Source: Trichobilharzia szidati
Lineage: Eukaryota > Platyhelminthes > Trematoda > Strigeidida > Schistosomatidae
Length of the DNA stretch: 64,000 nt
Reading direction: 5' to 3'
Assembly (NCBI GenBank): GCA_944472155.2
Contig: OX235272.1
Coordinates: 7,300,354-7,364,353 of the forward strand
Of the stretch, positions 1 through 10,250 are shown one piece after another (positions within the stretch are counted from its first letter, which is position 1; the number at the start of each line of letters is the position of its first letter). The translations under genes and the position numbers were made by a program. The notes beneath the pieces were generated by a model. It saw nothing but the letters and a program-made list of their open reading frames with translations, ran no database searches and was not told where the DNA came from.

Positions 1-655
1 TCTACCTTAAATTCCTGTGTATGAAGATTTACATGTATCTACGGGAGCAGTTGCATTGGAAGAACAGAAAGAAGAGCATATCTACGATTTTGTGACCATG
101 TACCAAAAAGCCTATGTCTAAAGGGAACAAATGCTTTAAACAGTGCCATCACCAGGCATCTGTTTGACGCGGGTCATGAGGTGGACGTCGCAAGATCGTT
201 CATCGAAATTATCAATAGGCAAAAGAGTTCAATTCTCCTCAAGTTTACTGAAGCCATCTCTATCAAACGCCTGAAACCTGATTTATGCGTTCAGAAAGAA
301 GCAGTTATCAGCCTTTCTTTTCCCTGCCTGGTAACTGGATATTTTCACCTCTCTTTCATCTGGTTACGTAATGTCGAAAGTCTCAATTGTGTATGATCAT
401 TATTGTTAGGGAGAAAGTGTTTATTATTATTATATATATATTATTGTATGCATATATTGATTGATTGAATTTTGTTTAAAAATGAACTCTGTGCATGTGT
501 GTTAAAATTGTTCCTGTAGATATGCTAAATAATGAATTTGGCCTGTAAGCAGGTGAGCTGATGAGAGGCCAACGAAATAAACAATGATGGTGCCATTTTA
601 TTCCGCAAAACCTGCTGTTGTTCTTGCTTTATTCATATTCATTATAAATTCTTCA
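1..655 (+). mobile_element. Penelope-like element, 3' end (GIY-YIG C-terminus and 3' terminal region)
   Basis: From about position 25 the frame reads a GIY-YIG-type endonuclease end: YGSSCIGRTERRAYL, then NSAITRHLFDAGHEVDV, and AISIKRLKPDLCVQKEAV shortly before the stop at 394-396. These motifs match the copy at 31925-32540. About 250 bases of AT-rich 3' region follow and contain the hammerhead-like motif at 548-616. The 5' part of the element is outside the window. The coding part is short and probably inactive. Confidence 0.8.
548..616 (+). ncRNA. Hammerhead ribozyme candidate at the PLE 3' end
   Basis: Seen: the core CTGATGAG (558-565), seven bases, then CGAAA (573-577). Helix I can form from AGCAGGT (548-554) with ACCTGCT (610-616), plus a G-C pair next to the core. 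Helix III can form from ATAAA (577-581) with TTTAT (597-601), with ATGG/CCAT further in. Helix II is minimal (G565-C573). The predicted cleavage site would follow T602. Known: short hammerhead motifs occur in PLE terminal repeats. Self-cleavage here is inferred. Confidence 0.6.
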
Positions 656-679
656 ACTCATTCCTGTTCAAAACATTTC

Positions 680-2735
680 TGTTCTCTGTAGCTATGGAGT
701 TCCTGCTGTTATCCTTAAGAAGTGTGCTGACATCTTATGTTACCCATTAACCGACATTTTCAATGAATCTTTTTCCAAAAGTATTATTCCTGACTCATGG
801 AAAAATATCAAGGTTGTTCCAGTGCCTAAATCAACAAGTGGACCTACTGTTAAGTTTCGACCGATTGCTATTACCTCACCTTTTCTAAAAGTTATGGAAA
901 GACTTATTTTACTCAATCTTGAACCTTCTTTAAAGCCTTTCAATGACCCCAACCAGTTTGCTTATAAACATAGTAGGTGTACCTTAGATGCCGCTGTTGT
1001 TCTATATCATAATATAGTCTCTAGTTTAGATAGTGGAGACAAATATGTTCGGTGTGCCTTCCTTGATTACACATCTGCATTTGACTCTGTTCCTAGGTCT
1101 CTCTTGCTAAGTAAGCTTGCTGCAACACAGAGTGAGAGCTGAACAAATAAGTGGTTGCATTCCTACTTTTCTGATAGGAAGCAGTACACCGTCTACAATG
1201 GAAAGTCCTCCACTACCTTCCATATTTGTTTGTTTATTAGGTATATCACACAGTGAAACAGTATTATTTACTGGATGACGTTTCGAACAAAATTTATTGT
1301 TCATAATCATATAAATTGTGATCACACGACTGTGACACTTGAGTTTTATAGTTTTCTTTGTTCTCTCCTATTTGTCGTAGGGGGAGTAGAATTTTCCAGA
1401 TATAGGGGACAGGTGTTGAATCATTCCAATTACACGTATTTGCAGCTGATTCGATAAACAAAGCTTCTGTTATCAATCTCTCCCTATACCCTGTGACATT
1501 AGATTTTAAAACTGTCATCCTATCTCATCCTATTGTATGGTTGAGTGTGACTGGATGTACTCCTCCACTACCTCACTTACTTTAGCTGGTGTTCCTCAAG
1601 GTGCTGTTCTTTCTCCTTTTCTGTTTTCTTTTTTCTTACATGACTTGCCCCATTCTGATGTAGCAAATTTTGTCAAGTATGCTGATGACCTCTCTGTCTC
1701 TATGCCTGTCAACTCTCACTCAGACTGTTCCATACTAAATAACTTTCTCTCGGAAATTAGTCAGTGGTCCTATTCAAACGGTCTTAAGCTGAATCCGTCT
1801 GAATGTCAGGTAGTAAATTTCACTTTCAGACGAAAACGTGACCTACAACAACTAGCTAGCTCACATGATCCCACTATCATTGACGGAAAAGAGGTTGAAA
1901 CTAAATCTAATGTCAAGTACCTTGGACTGAGTATTTCCTCCGATCTTTCCTGGTCCTCTCACATCTTGCTAGTGACTAGAGAGATGTTTCGCTTAACGTT
2001 CTACGTTAGGAAATTAAGGCAGTCTGGTATAAAGCAGTCTTCGCTTTCTCAGTTTGTCAACTCTTATATTCGAACCATCCCTCTTTACTGCTCCCCATTA
2101 ATCTTTCCTGGACTACTTAAGAAAGACTTTGCTTCGCTGCATAGGGCACTAAAAGCTGTTTGTAGGGGATATCGTTAAACCAACTGGTTAACACTATTGT
2201 GGATAGACATATAATGTCATGTAAGAAACTAACGAATTCTATATTGTCAGACCCCGAACACCCTCTCCATACGCAGCTCTCTCCTTGCAATTCATCTGGT
2301 AGAACTAGAAGCAGTTATAGGAGGCTATATGCTAGGACTACTGAGTACAAAAACTCCACAATACCTTATCTGGCACAGCTGTTATGTGATGAGAAATCCG
2401 TTAGGTATGACACGATCAACTTACTGAGGCACTCTAACAAATAGTTCCCATTAGCTTTTGTTCTCCTTTCTTTGTTACTATTATATTGTTGCTCACATAT
2501 TCTATTACACACTAATTTTATATATCATATCCTGGGGTGCATTGTTTAAATATGTGAATGCAATGCCGTTCTTTTTTATTTCTTTTATTTCTCTTTTTTC
2601 TTTTTGTTGTTGCTTTATATTTTTAAAATCTTATAAAATTTATTAGGTAATTAGATGCAATATTGTAATGAAGGCTGAAAATTCCATACCTGTACCACAA
2701 ACACTGTTTGGAATAAAGCTATTATTATTATTTAA
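680..2735 (+). mobile_element. CR1-like non-LTR retrotransposon, 5'-truncated, interrupted
   Basis: The frame starts near VPAVILKKCADILCYP and carries reverse transcriptase motifs: VKFRPIAITSPFLKVMERL, FLDYTSAFDSV, GVPQGAVLSPFLF, the catalytic YADD at 1678-1689 and NVKYLGLSIS. There is an in-frame TGA at 1140, a frameshift near 2178 and a 342-base PLE insertion (1219-1560). The C-terminal part continues at 2199-2444. The 3' tail (GGCTGAAAATTCCATACC, then ATT repeats near 2715) is also used by the SINE at 5652-5826. It is inactive. CR1 clade assignment rests on RT style only. Confidence 0.85.
1219..1560 (-). mobile_element. Penelope-like (family A) fragment inserted in the CR1 element
   Basis: The insert is flanked by a perfect 13-bp duplication, tcctccactacct, at 1206-1218 and 1561-1573. 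On the minus strand it encodes the GIY-YIG C-terminal piece RERLITEALFIESAAN, NDSTPVPYIWKILLPL and GENKENYKTQVSQS, followed by the family A terminal repeat (TCACACAGTG at 1252). The related copies at 14660-14975 and 17460-17715 show the same segment. The CR1 frame is coherent across the site without the insert. Confidence 0.85.
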
Positions 2736-3205
2736 AAAAATTATTTATGAAGCTCAAATTCGGCGTCACTATGTATTATTACTATGATTCCTTTTGGCCT
2801 CGAGTGAAATACGGGGTTTCAAAGGTGCATCGTCACTTCAGTCTCTTCTCTGGAGATTCCACAATGGCCTATTAGCTTTTATCCCCTCATTTTATCACCT
2901 TAGACTAACGCCAAACTCGTCTTTTCGCATTCTAGTAACATCCAGGGGCTTTGTTACTGATGTCACTTTCTGATTTTATCAGTATTTATTCACTCCATAA
3001 CTATTTCTTTCTACACACTTGTTAGGTGATAGATTTTTGGTCGGATCCTTACTTGGCACAGTCCCTTTTTGCTTAGCTTTCTTGTCGACCATTTGGTCTT
3101 CAGTATGGAGCAGAAGCTGCTGTCGATGAGAGTCTGCAGTCCATTAGAAATGCTTTTATCACACATCAAGTTTCCAAATCATACAGGAGCGTAGTGTATT
3201 TCCGT
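2736..3205. other. Intronic sequence with a small RTE remnant
   Basis: No gene is visible. A stretch at about 3040-3150 resembles the antisense end of an SR2/RTE LINE (compare ggccatctgatcttcagtat in other copies with gaccatttggtcttcagtat here). The remainder is unrecognised AT-rich intron. Confidence 0.45.
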
Positions 3206-3445
3206 GCGTCAGTGGCACAGCGGTAGAATGCTTGCCAACCACGCCTCATGTTGTCCGGGGTTCAATCACCGATATACGCACTCATTTAACTCTTTAAGCC
3301 AGTAATAAGTCTGGTAAAGAGTCAAGGTTGAGAAGGTGGCTATAAACCCTATCCCGTAAAAATAAATGCCATTGCTACTGAAACTTCAAACCTCTAGCTT
3401 GAAGACCCCAATGTTCTCCAGGGAACGTAAAGGAATAAAAACAAA
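3206..3445 (+). repeat. tRNA-derived SINE with RTE-like tail
   Basis: The head reads GTCAGTGGCACAGCGGTAGA with a B-box-like GGGGTTCAATCACC near 3256. A middle region with GTAAAGAGTCAAGGTTGAG follows, then a tail AGCTTGAAGACCCCAATG with a TTCTCCAGGGAACG end and A-rich finish. The same order is seen at 19924, 39793 and 44062. It is not a functional tRNA: anticodon stem and 3' half do not fold as a tRNA. Confidence 0.75.
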
Positions 3446-3773
3446 ACAAATCAATACATTTCCACGCTAATTTCAGATCAAGGAAGCTACGACTTGCTTT
3501 TCCGATTCTGCCTGGCTTCGACAGACAGCATCATCTGTGCAGCTAAACACAATGATAAGTCTGGTGAATTAATAACCAATAGGAGTCCAGTTTCTTAAAA
3601 GAGCGGGAAGCCAAAAGAGCACTAAGAAACGGAGGAAACAGACTAATGGAGTTCTTCTAAGTTTATACGCTAACATCAGGCAAAAATAAGGCAATATTCG
3701 GGGTGTATAACCCTTTCATACTTCTCTGAAGCATATCGGATCAGTTAAGAAACTTGGAGAATGATTAACTTAC

Positions 3774-3972
3774 GCAAATATATAAATCCTTCCATAGGCA
3801 TAAGTATTTCCAATAACTTTTGGTAATCTACGCTCTGGTGGTGGTTTTCCAGCAGGTTCAAACATCCACTCCACTCTTGATTCAGGTGAAGATGATTCAT
3901 CCGTACATTGTAAGGACATTTCATCATTAGTTGTATATGTGATTGATCCACTGCTAAAGATTGCTGGAACAG
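3774..3972 (-). CDS. Ig-repeat gene, last visible exon: start of domain 8
   Basis: This 199-nt exon enters in phase 1 and leaves in phase 2, with a GAACAG acceptor and a GTAAGT donor. It encodes AVPAIFSSGSITYTTN, EMSLQCTDESSS with the first Cys, RVEWMFEPAGKPPPERR with the core Trp, and GNTYAYGRIYIF. The second Cys would lie on the next exon, which I did not find between 1 and 3700, so the gene probably continues out of the window. A longer open frame with an ATG exists here but is out of frame with the other exons. Confidence 0.88.
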
Positions 3973-4159
3973 CTGTTCAACAAAATACAAAACAAAATAC
4001 AATACAATAGATTATGAGTTATGCTGGGATTTGGATTACTTCAACGTAGATTTATTCGTGAGGGAACGTCAGTTAGGGTATCATTGAAAACCAAGGAGCA
4101 CTTGACAGCTGTTTCGTCCTAATTGGAGACTCTTCGACAGTACGAACCTACAACTCTAC

Positions 4160-4340
4160 ACGGAATTGTAGGAGTAGCAGAATTTTCCGAATATCCGTGA
4201 CTGGTGTTGAATCATTCCTATTACATGCATTCTCAGTTGATTCATCAAATAAAGCTGCAGCTATTGACCTCCATGTCTACATTGTTATGTTAGCTTCTAA
4301 AACTGTAATTTTGACCCATCCTATTTTTTGGCTGTGTGGG
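4160..4340 (-). mobile_element. Penelope-like family A fragment
   Basis: Antisense similarity to the GIY-YIG C-terminal segment at 1294-1518: the + strand reads GTAGCAGAATTTTCCGAATA, then GGTGTTGAATCATTCCTATT and ACCCATCCTATTTTTTGGCT, in the same order as 1387-1540. No open frame remains. Confidence 0.65.
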
Positions 4341-4439
4341 GATTCCACAAACTTTAGGATACTCTCCAAACCTAACTGGACAGTACAGTATCTTAATTAT
4401 CACAGTTTCTGCCCTGTTCTGTACAAAAGAGCCTTAGTA

Positions 4440-5130
4440 AGCTAACTCTTCAGTAGAGTCCAAAGAATATGCACTGAAGACACACTTGATGACGAAGGAA
4501 GAAAGTTCACACAAACTCTAGTTGATAACAATCATCCAGACAAGTTCATCAGGAGATATAAAGTCGTCAAAACATCAAGACCCACTCTCCAACTCGCTAA
4601 CAAGAAAGACGTGTACATCAAACTACCCTACATGGGGCATCACAGCAGCTTGACAACTAGACAAAGAGTGAACGCTGTTGTGGTTAAAAAGACCTTTTAC
4701 TCAGCTGATTTCATAATAATTGAGAATGTGAAGTCAATATATCCATCTAAGCCCTTCGAACATGTGGAAAATGATGTCACATCCTCCCACTATATTTACC
4801 AGTTTGAATGTACGTGTGGACGCACATACATAGGGAGGACCCATCGATCTCTGAAAGTAAGGGCTGGCTTCAGAGCACATTCCTAAATGGCTCCAGAAAT
4901 AAATAGAATCTTCAGAACCCACTAATGGTAAGAACAGGAGACCTAAATCCTATATTGCGAAACATATTATAGTGATAGGACATAAAATCGACGTTTACAC
5001 ATCTTTTAAACCTATCTATAAAACGTGTTTGGGTGAGTGCGTATCCTAAAGTTCGCGGAAGCCCTATTGTGATTAGAAAGTTTAAACCACCTTTATGCAT
5101 TCAAAGCAACAATTTGTCATCACATTAAAC
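4440..5130 (+). mobile_element. Penelope-like element C-terminal remnant
   Basis: In + frames: LVDNNHPDKFIRRYK, RPTLQLANKKDVYIKLPYMG, then a GIY-YIG core YIYQFECTCGRTYIGRTHRS (4791-4850). The end, with a frameshift near 4885, includes FAEALL and LNHLYAFK-like remnants. The order (end of RT, linker, GIY-YIG) is that of Penelope-like elements. It is decayed. Confidence 0.75.
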
Positions 5131-5289
5131 CTTCCTTGGTAAAATTTGTTTTGATACCTCTCCTATTTGGTTTAGTGATCTTCATTGTTATTCTGACCTT
5201 CAATATGTCCTTTTAACTTGACCTAACTAGTCTATTTTCTCACCTCTTACCTCTTTATTAATTTCATATGTATTCCTATGACAAGTCCG

Positions 5290-5990
5290 TGTGTGATCAG
5301 ATTACTCGAAAAGTGTTATACGCAAATGCATAACACAGTTCAGACATTGCTTTGTCTAAATTCATAAAGGGAACTAATTGTTTCAAAGAATTTTCCTCGC
5401 TGAAATCTTTATTTTCTTTTAGATAAACTAAACTATTTTGTCTAAAAGACTCTGCAGGATCCTTTAACCGACATAGTTTGTTTACAAGTGAGTCTTTAGG
5501 TATGAATGCCACATTTATTCCTACTATATTAAGAATTTTATGTAAAGTTTCAGGGCTTCTGTCTGAATTCCCCGTTTTTGGTTTTATCCTCTGTTTGTGT
5601 ATGTTTGTCATCCATTCTGTCCTTCTTACGATAGTCAATTTTATCCTTACAGTGGCACAGCGGTTAAGACTCTCGCCGACTATGCACACGGTCTGGAGTT
5701 CGATATTCTGACGACGGACATGTGATATCTATGGTCGGCCTGCAAAATTTGGGCGACCGATATCACATGCTGAAAATTCCATACTTGTAGCAAAAATACG
5801 GTGTGGAATCAAGGTATAATCAAAAATCAAAATATACATATACTTTTTAATTAATTTATTGAGGTAATTATTAGGTTTTAAAGCTTCTCCTGTGTGCCTC
5901 ACTTCCTGTCTAACACTTTCTTTGGTACTATTTAGCTGTTTTACTCTATTACTTAAACATTTCACCAGTCCTGTTTTTACTGGCTTAGGA
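5290..5990 (-). mobile_element. Penelope-like family A fragment, split by a SINE
   Basis: On the minus strand: NRVKQLNSTKESVRQEVRH (right part), then after the SINE at 5652-5826, TEWMTNIHKQRIKPKTGN, SPETLHKILNIVGINVAFIP, KLCRLKDPAESFRQNSLVYL. The same INVAFIP...NKLCRLKDP order occurs at 7421-8068. The GIY-YIG core itself is lost after VYL. Confidence 0.75.
5652..5826 (+). repeat. tRNA-headed SINE with a CR1-type 3' tail
   Basis: The head, CAGTGGCACAGCGGTTAAGA, continues with a B-box-like GGAGTTCGATATTC. Then comes a short inverted repeat (GATATCTATGGTCGGC and GGGCGACCGATATC) and a tail GCTGAAAATTCCATACTTG ... GTGTGGAATCAAGGTATAAT. That tail matches the 3' end of the CR1-like LINE at 2670-2715. 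It is inserted in a PLE fragment whose coding parts flank it. Confidence 0.7.
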
Positions 5991-6352
5991 TGGGATGGCG
6001 CGAAATCAAAATAGCAGTTTGAATATGTGGGTTTTCTGTAAACACTTGTGTCTAACTTCCCGTCTTGTTTTATTTTTATGATACAATCTAATGTATTATA
6101 TCTGACAACTTTGAAAAATACCTTTGGTTGTCACATAGGTGTAAAAATCATCTCGGTTAACACACTTTTCTAGAAGAACTGTGAAGAAATGTAGTTATAT
6201 ACCTTCACTCCTAAATCCACGTAGTTACATAATTGAGTGATGCAGTGGGTCGTGTCATAAAACCAAAACCATCTAATTAAAAGTGTTAAACAGTTTTGAA
6301 ATTAGTCTCATAAAAATAGGTTTTAAATGGATGGTAGAGCGTACAAACATAC
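5991..6352. other. Intron sequence with no recognised gene
   Basis: AT-rich sequence between the PLE fragment and the Ig exon at 6353. The first part may be extended family A PLE in antisense (acttcccgtcttgttttatt). Nothing else is supported. Confidence 0.4.
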
Positions 6353-6533
6353 CTTGACGCTTTATTATAACATCTTGATGTTCAACAAGTTTGAAATTGT
6401 ATTCTTTCAGTTGTAAACTAACTTGACAACGGAAACGTCCTTCATCAACATATCTTGTTGAATTGGCAAAGAAGAATAATCTGTCACCAGTCAGTACAAT
6501 TTCTTTAGTTGAAGTACACTCATCATCAGAACA
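6353..6533 (-). CDS. Ig-repeat gene exon: domain 7, C-terminal half
   Basis: This 181-nt exon enters in phase 0 and leaves in phase 1, with a TTTGTAG acceptor and a GTATGT donor. It encodes CSDDECTSTKEIVL, a strand GDRLFFFANSTRY with an N-glycosylation sequon, and the classic Ig segment DEGRFRCQVSLQLKE with the second Cys. Two additional Cys residues at the start (CSDDEC) may form an extra local disulfide. The frame passes cleanly into the exon at 3774-3972. Confidence 0.9.
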
Positions 6534-6639
6534 CTACAAATTTTTAATGACACAAAGAGGGATATTGTTTTTAAACATAAGCATAAGGATAGTGTCATAA
6601 AAAGGAAATTAGTTCCAACTGCTTTAATTCTCGTTCATT

Positions 6640-6830
6640 CTCATCCCGATTACCTCAAAGGTAAAGTATCTAATTGCTGCAACGGACAGCGAGAGTTCGA
6701 ATCTCCGCAGGCGCATTAACTCCTCTGAGGTTGTAGAGGTATCTTGTTGGTGTGGATGAACAAGGACAGAACGTGAGTTCAGGAGTTCCTTCTGATCGCT
6801 TCTGACCATCTAACATGTGATCAATCTGTC
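6640..6830 (+). repeat. tRNA-like dispersed repeat, degenerate
   Basis: Contains a B-box-like GCGAGAGTTCGAATCTCC at about 6690 followed by GCAGGCGCATTAACTCC. It resembles the head of a tRNA-derived repeat, but the A-box part is poor and the strand is uncertain. It sits in the intron just upstream of the Ig exon at 6353-6533. Confidence 0.4.
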
Positions 6831-7147
6831 ACAGACTCTTGTTACTTTGGGATTATTGAATAACTGACTGCAACAAATAACCTAAGTAGGTTCTCTTCCA
6901 CCGAAAATCTACGTGATTAGAGCTGTGTAATCGCAGAGGAGGTTTTAGTATCTGCTGAACTTGACCAAAAGTAAGAAACCTGTATCTGCGCAGTTACCTC
7001 AATTATTAGCGCTCATCGGTAAGTTAGCATACAGGAAAATCTATATCTACGTTTCCGCATGAGTCATTTATCAAGTGATATAAGTATAAAACTTGGGCAC
7101 TGTGGTGGTAGAGTATAACTCCATTATGGATAAGATTTTATTTTGAC

Positions 7148-8241
7148 AAATCACACAGTGGAGTGTTATACAGTAATATTAACTGATGACCACGTTTCGA
7201 ACACAAACTATTGCCAGTCGTAATCATATCAAGTTACTCACGCAACTTTTTCCTTCATTTATAAACATGTGTGGAATTGACTAGATATTTGAATAAAAAT
7301 CAATATGAGTGTTATTGATCATATACAATTAAATGGGAAATAAGACGAATGTTCTTATAGTCATAATAAGTAATTTGTTAGAATGTTGTGGTTTGCTTGA
7401 ATTGAAATATAATTTTGAGATTATTTATTATCCCCCTCTGATTTGACTAACTGGTGGTAATAATATCTTCCATATTTCTGGTATTTGCATTGAGTCATTT
7501 CTGTTGCATGTGCTGTGTTGGGTGTAGACTCTATGGATAAGGATTCCGTAATCAACCTCTCTCTCCACCTACCTAGATTACTTTTTAGAATTTTAACCCT
7601 CTCCCACCCTATTGTGTGGTTGTTTGTTAATGCGTGAAGTGCAATAGCTGAGCTTTTTTCTAAATTACTTATCTTCTCTGGGTCACTCATTCTTACCTTA
7701 GCTAAATTTTTATTTTCTGATAAACTAATTATCCGTGACCTACTAGTTTGACCTATGTAGTTGACTTCACAGTCATTGCAGGGTATTTTGTAAATTATAT
7801 AATTTTGTTTAATTGGATCCACCGGGTCTTTCAACCTACAAAGCTTGTCTCTGAGTGAGTTTGTAGGTTTAAATGCCACCCTTATTCCTGCTTTATTAAG
7901 AATCCTACGTGGGGCCTCAGATGTCCCCTCCTTATATGGTATTACAGTGGATGACTTATATTCTCTCTTATTTATTTTATCATTACTAGTTTCACAATTA
8001 TTTTTATTTTGTTTTTGGCCTTTACTGATCTTCCTAATGAATTTTATAATATAGTTATTCAACACCAACGCTTCTTCTGAATGTACATTATCTCACATTG
8101 ATTTTAATCCAATATCTAATCGATTCCACACATGTATATAAATGAAGCAAAAGGTTGTGTGAGTAACTTGATATGATTATGACCAATAATTTGTGCTCGA
8201 AACATCACCAGTTAATATAACTGTACAACACTGTGTGATTT
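7148..8241 (-). mobile_element. Foldback element A: GIY-YIG ORF between ~150-bp inverted repeats
   Basis: The arms are 7148-7309 and 8092-8241, starting AAATCACACAG and ending CTGTGTGATTT, about 85% identical as inverted copies. Between them a single minus-strand frame of up to 215 residues runs 8068-7421: RRILNKAGIRVAFKPTNSL, KLCRLKDPVDPIKQN, the GIY-YIG core YKIPCNDCEVNYIGQTSRSR, HTIGWERVKILKSNLGRW and RERLITESLSIES. There is no RT. The unit looks like a 5'-truncated Penelope-like element whose terminal repeat was duplicated in inverse orientation. Confidence 0.85.
7421..8068 (-). CDS. GIY-YIG endonuclease-like ORF of foldback element A
   Basis: A 215-residue open frame with no stop. The N-terminal part is Lys/Asn-rich (KGQKQNKNNCETSNDKINKR). 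The centre carries IPCNDCEVNYIGQTSRSR, with the two Cys and the [YI]xG motif of PLE GIY-YIG domains, and the C-terminal part has the HALTNNHTIGWE segment. In Penelope-like elements this domain nicks target DNA and sits after the RT. Here the RT is absent, so autonomous movement is unlikely. The start codon is uncertain, because the frame in a full element would continue from the RT. Confidence 0.7.
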   Translation of the reverse strand: MVLNNYIIKFIRKISKGQKQNKNNCETSNDKINKREYKSSTVIPYKEGTSEAPRRILNKAGIRVAFKPTNSLRDKLCRLKDPVDPIKQNYIIYKIPCNDCEVNYIGQTSRSRIISLSENKNLAKVRMSDPEKISNLEKSSAIALHALTNNHTIGWERVKILKSNLGRWRERLITESLSIESTPNTAHATEMTQCKYQKYGRYYYHQLVKSEGDNK

Positions 8242-8244
8242 ATC

Positions 8245-9220
8245 ATTTATCTAGATTTGTCATTTGAAACTTACAAATTCTGCTTCAGTTTCCTTTGGAG
8301 ACCAAAAATATTTAGGTGATTAAAGTGTTCTGTCTGAAACTATAAATGAAAATCTGAACTGATCAGTAGTCAGAAACCACCTACTAGATGTGATTTAAAC
8401 ATTGGATGTCAATTTCACACTCATCTGGAGCCGAGCTCATCAGAGGTGAACCCTGATTAACTCGATTCAGAGAGTCGAATCACATCAAACCACCTGATTT
8501 ATGATTAACTCCGTGATTTGAGCAGGTTCTGACTACTGATTTCAGTTAGTAGTATATACCATGTTCAATGATTTACGCATTTCACATTAAGTGATACATA
8601 AAATCGTCGATAATTAAACTTTTACAGTTCATTAGGGAATACTGTAAACAGAAATGTTTCATTACTAATATGGTTTTTATTGCAAACTTGTTTTTAGACA
8701 CAAACTACCGAAAACAAAGTTGAGTGTGAGAACAACTACTACTCACAAAAGTCGACTTTTACCTCGCCTGATGAATGGTTACATGTGCACCACAAAACTT
8801 CAGGAATATAACCTCCATACCCCACAGAGTACGCTGTTACAGTGTACCTATGATGATCCATATATCTACTTCCGTCTTGGATTCCAATGAAATTCGTTTC
8901 ACATTGAATTTCGAAGAATACTACCCGTCAAGTTATCATGACAGATTTTTAAGGTAAAATGTAAAAGTGATTCGAACGCTTGTAAAAATTTGCAGCTGAG
9001 GTTGATGTCTACGAATGGCTGTCACCTGACCAAATTTCGAATGCATCCATGTCTTTTTTGCATATAATTCTGAAAGCTGCTTTAACATGAATTTTATGGA
9101 CCGTATCAATGATATGCTTCGTTGTGGACGAAGCCAGCAGTCTAACACCAGCATTTATTTACGCTTTTGAGTTTAACTGCTTTACAAACCATTCACGTGC
9201 CTTTTTTATCCACTCGTATC
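8245..9220. other. Intron sequence without a recognised gene
   Basis: No exon of the Ig gene and no clear retroelement frame was found. Part of 8390-8530 resembles other degenerate repeats of the window (accacctgatttatgattaa), and 9000-9110 may belong to the RTE element that follows. Confidence 0.4.
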
Positions 9221-9224
9221 TGTG

Positions 9225-10250
9225 TGTATTAGTTTATGCACAAGAAATAATAGATAATTCAGTGGTCCGTCAGGGATGGCCACTATCTCCATTTCTATTC
9301 AATTTTATCATTGATGTACTAATGGACTTAACCCTAAGTGACTTCAGTGACTCAGGGATTGACTTGTTACCACAGGAAAATCTGGCTGACTTGGAATATG
9401 CAGATGATATAGTCCTGCCTCCTAAGTGGGGATGCTGACAAAATGCAGAGTTTTCTGAACGAGTGTTTGGTATGCACTTCGCTCCCTCCAAATGTAAGAT
9501 GATGCTACAGGACTGGATTACATTGACTCCTAGCTTGGAAATAGGGAGTGAAGTGGTAGAGCGTGTTGACCACTTCGCTTATTTGGGAAGTTGCATCAGC
9601 CCCAACGGGTTATTTGCTGACGAAATGGTGGCACGGATACAGAAGGCTAGTTTCGCATATGCCAGCTTACGCTGTCTTTGGCGTAGACGTGATATCCGAC
9701 TATCGACCAAAGGGTGTGTGTACTGCTCAATAGTCCGCTCTGTCCTCCTTTGTGGCTGTGAGGGAGATGTGGCTGTTGAAATTGGAAGACATGAAAAGAC
9801 CCGCTAGTTGTCTTTGATCATAGGTGCCTGAGTTCTATCTCCCATATGGAGTGGTATAATAGGGTGAGCAATATTGAGGTTAGGCTTAGGTTGAGTGCTA
9901 GGTAAGGAGAGGAAATCAATAGACGAGGCTGTGAAGTTACATTGACTGAGATGTTTAGGACATGTGTTACGCATGCAGGCCTAGCCACCGCCTTCCTCGA
10001 CGGGCAGTGTTAGCTGACATAGAGTAAAGTTGAAAAAGAGGTAGCTAGTGGTGGTCAAACCAAAACATGGCATCGGTCAATGAAATCCACAACAGTCACT
10101 TTAAGCCACTTAGGAAGGTGTACATTTTCTGGTTGGGGTCTTCAGCATGGTAAAAGCCAGTGGCTGAATACGATTGGTGGTATGGCTCAAAATCATCGTT
10201 CTCAACTGTGCAGATGCATCCACTCCTTGTGACTTATAATATCCAATAAA
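9225..10250 (+). mobile_element. RTE-like LINE fragment, second RTE lineage
   Basis: Open segments carry reverse transcriptase motifs VRQGWPLSPFLFNFIIDVL and the catalytic YADD within LEYADDIVLP (near 9400), then FAPSKCKMMLQDW, VDHFAYLGSCISPNGLFADE and LRCLWRRRDIRLSTKG. After frameshifts, LRCLGHVLRMQA and the tail motif VVVKPKHGIGQ follow. Several frameshifts and stops make it inactive. The minus fragment at 23165-23700 is the upstream part of the same lineage. Confidence 0.8.

Noticed and set aside
3206..3280. Possible tRNA gene
   Set aside because: A and B boxes are present, but the acceptor stem does not close and the same sequence continues into a SINE body repeated many times in the window.
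1..3700. Further Ig exon downstream of 3774
   Set aside because: No minus-strand segment with splice sites, phase 2 entry and an Ig second-Cys motif could be found; the next exon is probably outside the window.
3745..4002. Minus-strand 85-residue ORF with an ATG
   Set aside because: It is out of frame with the Ig exon that occupies the same bases. The Ig frame is supported by splice sites, phase and motifs.
7148..8241. DNA transposon with terminal inverted repeats
   Set aside because: The enclosed protein is a Penelope-type GIY-YIG endonuclease, not a transposase, and the termini match the terminal repeats of PLE fragments elsewhere in the window.
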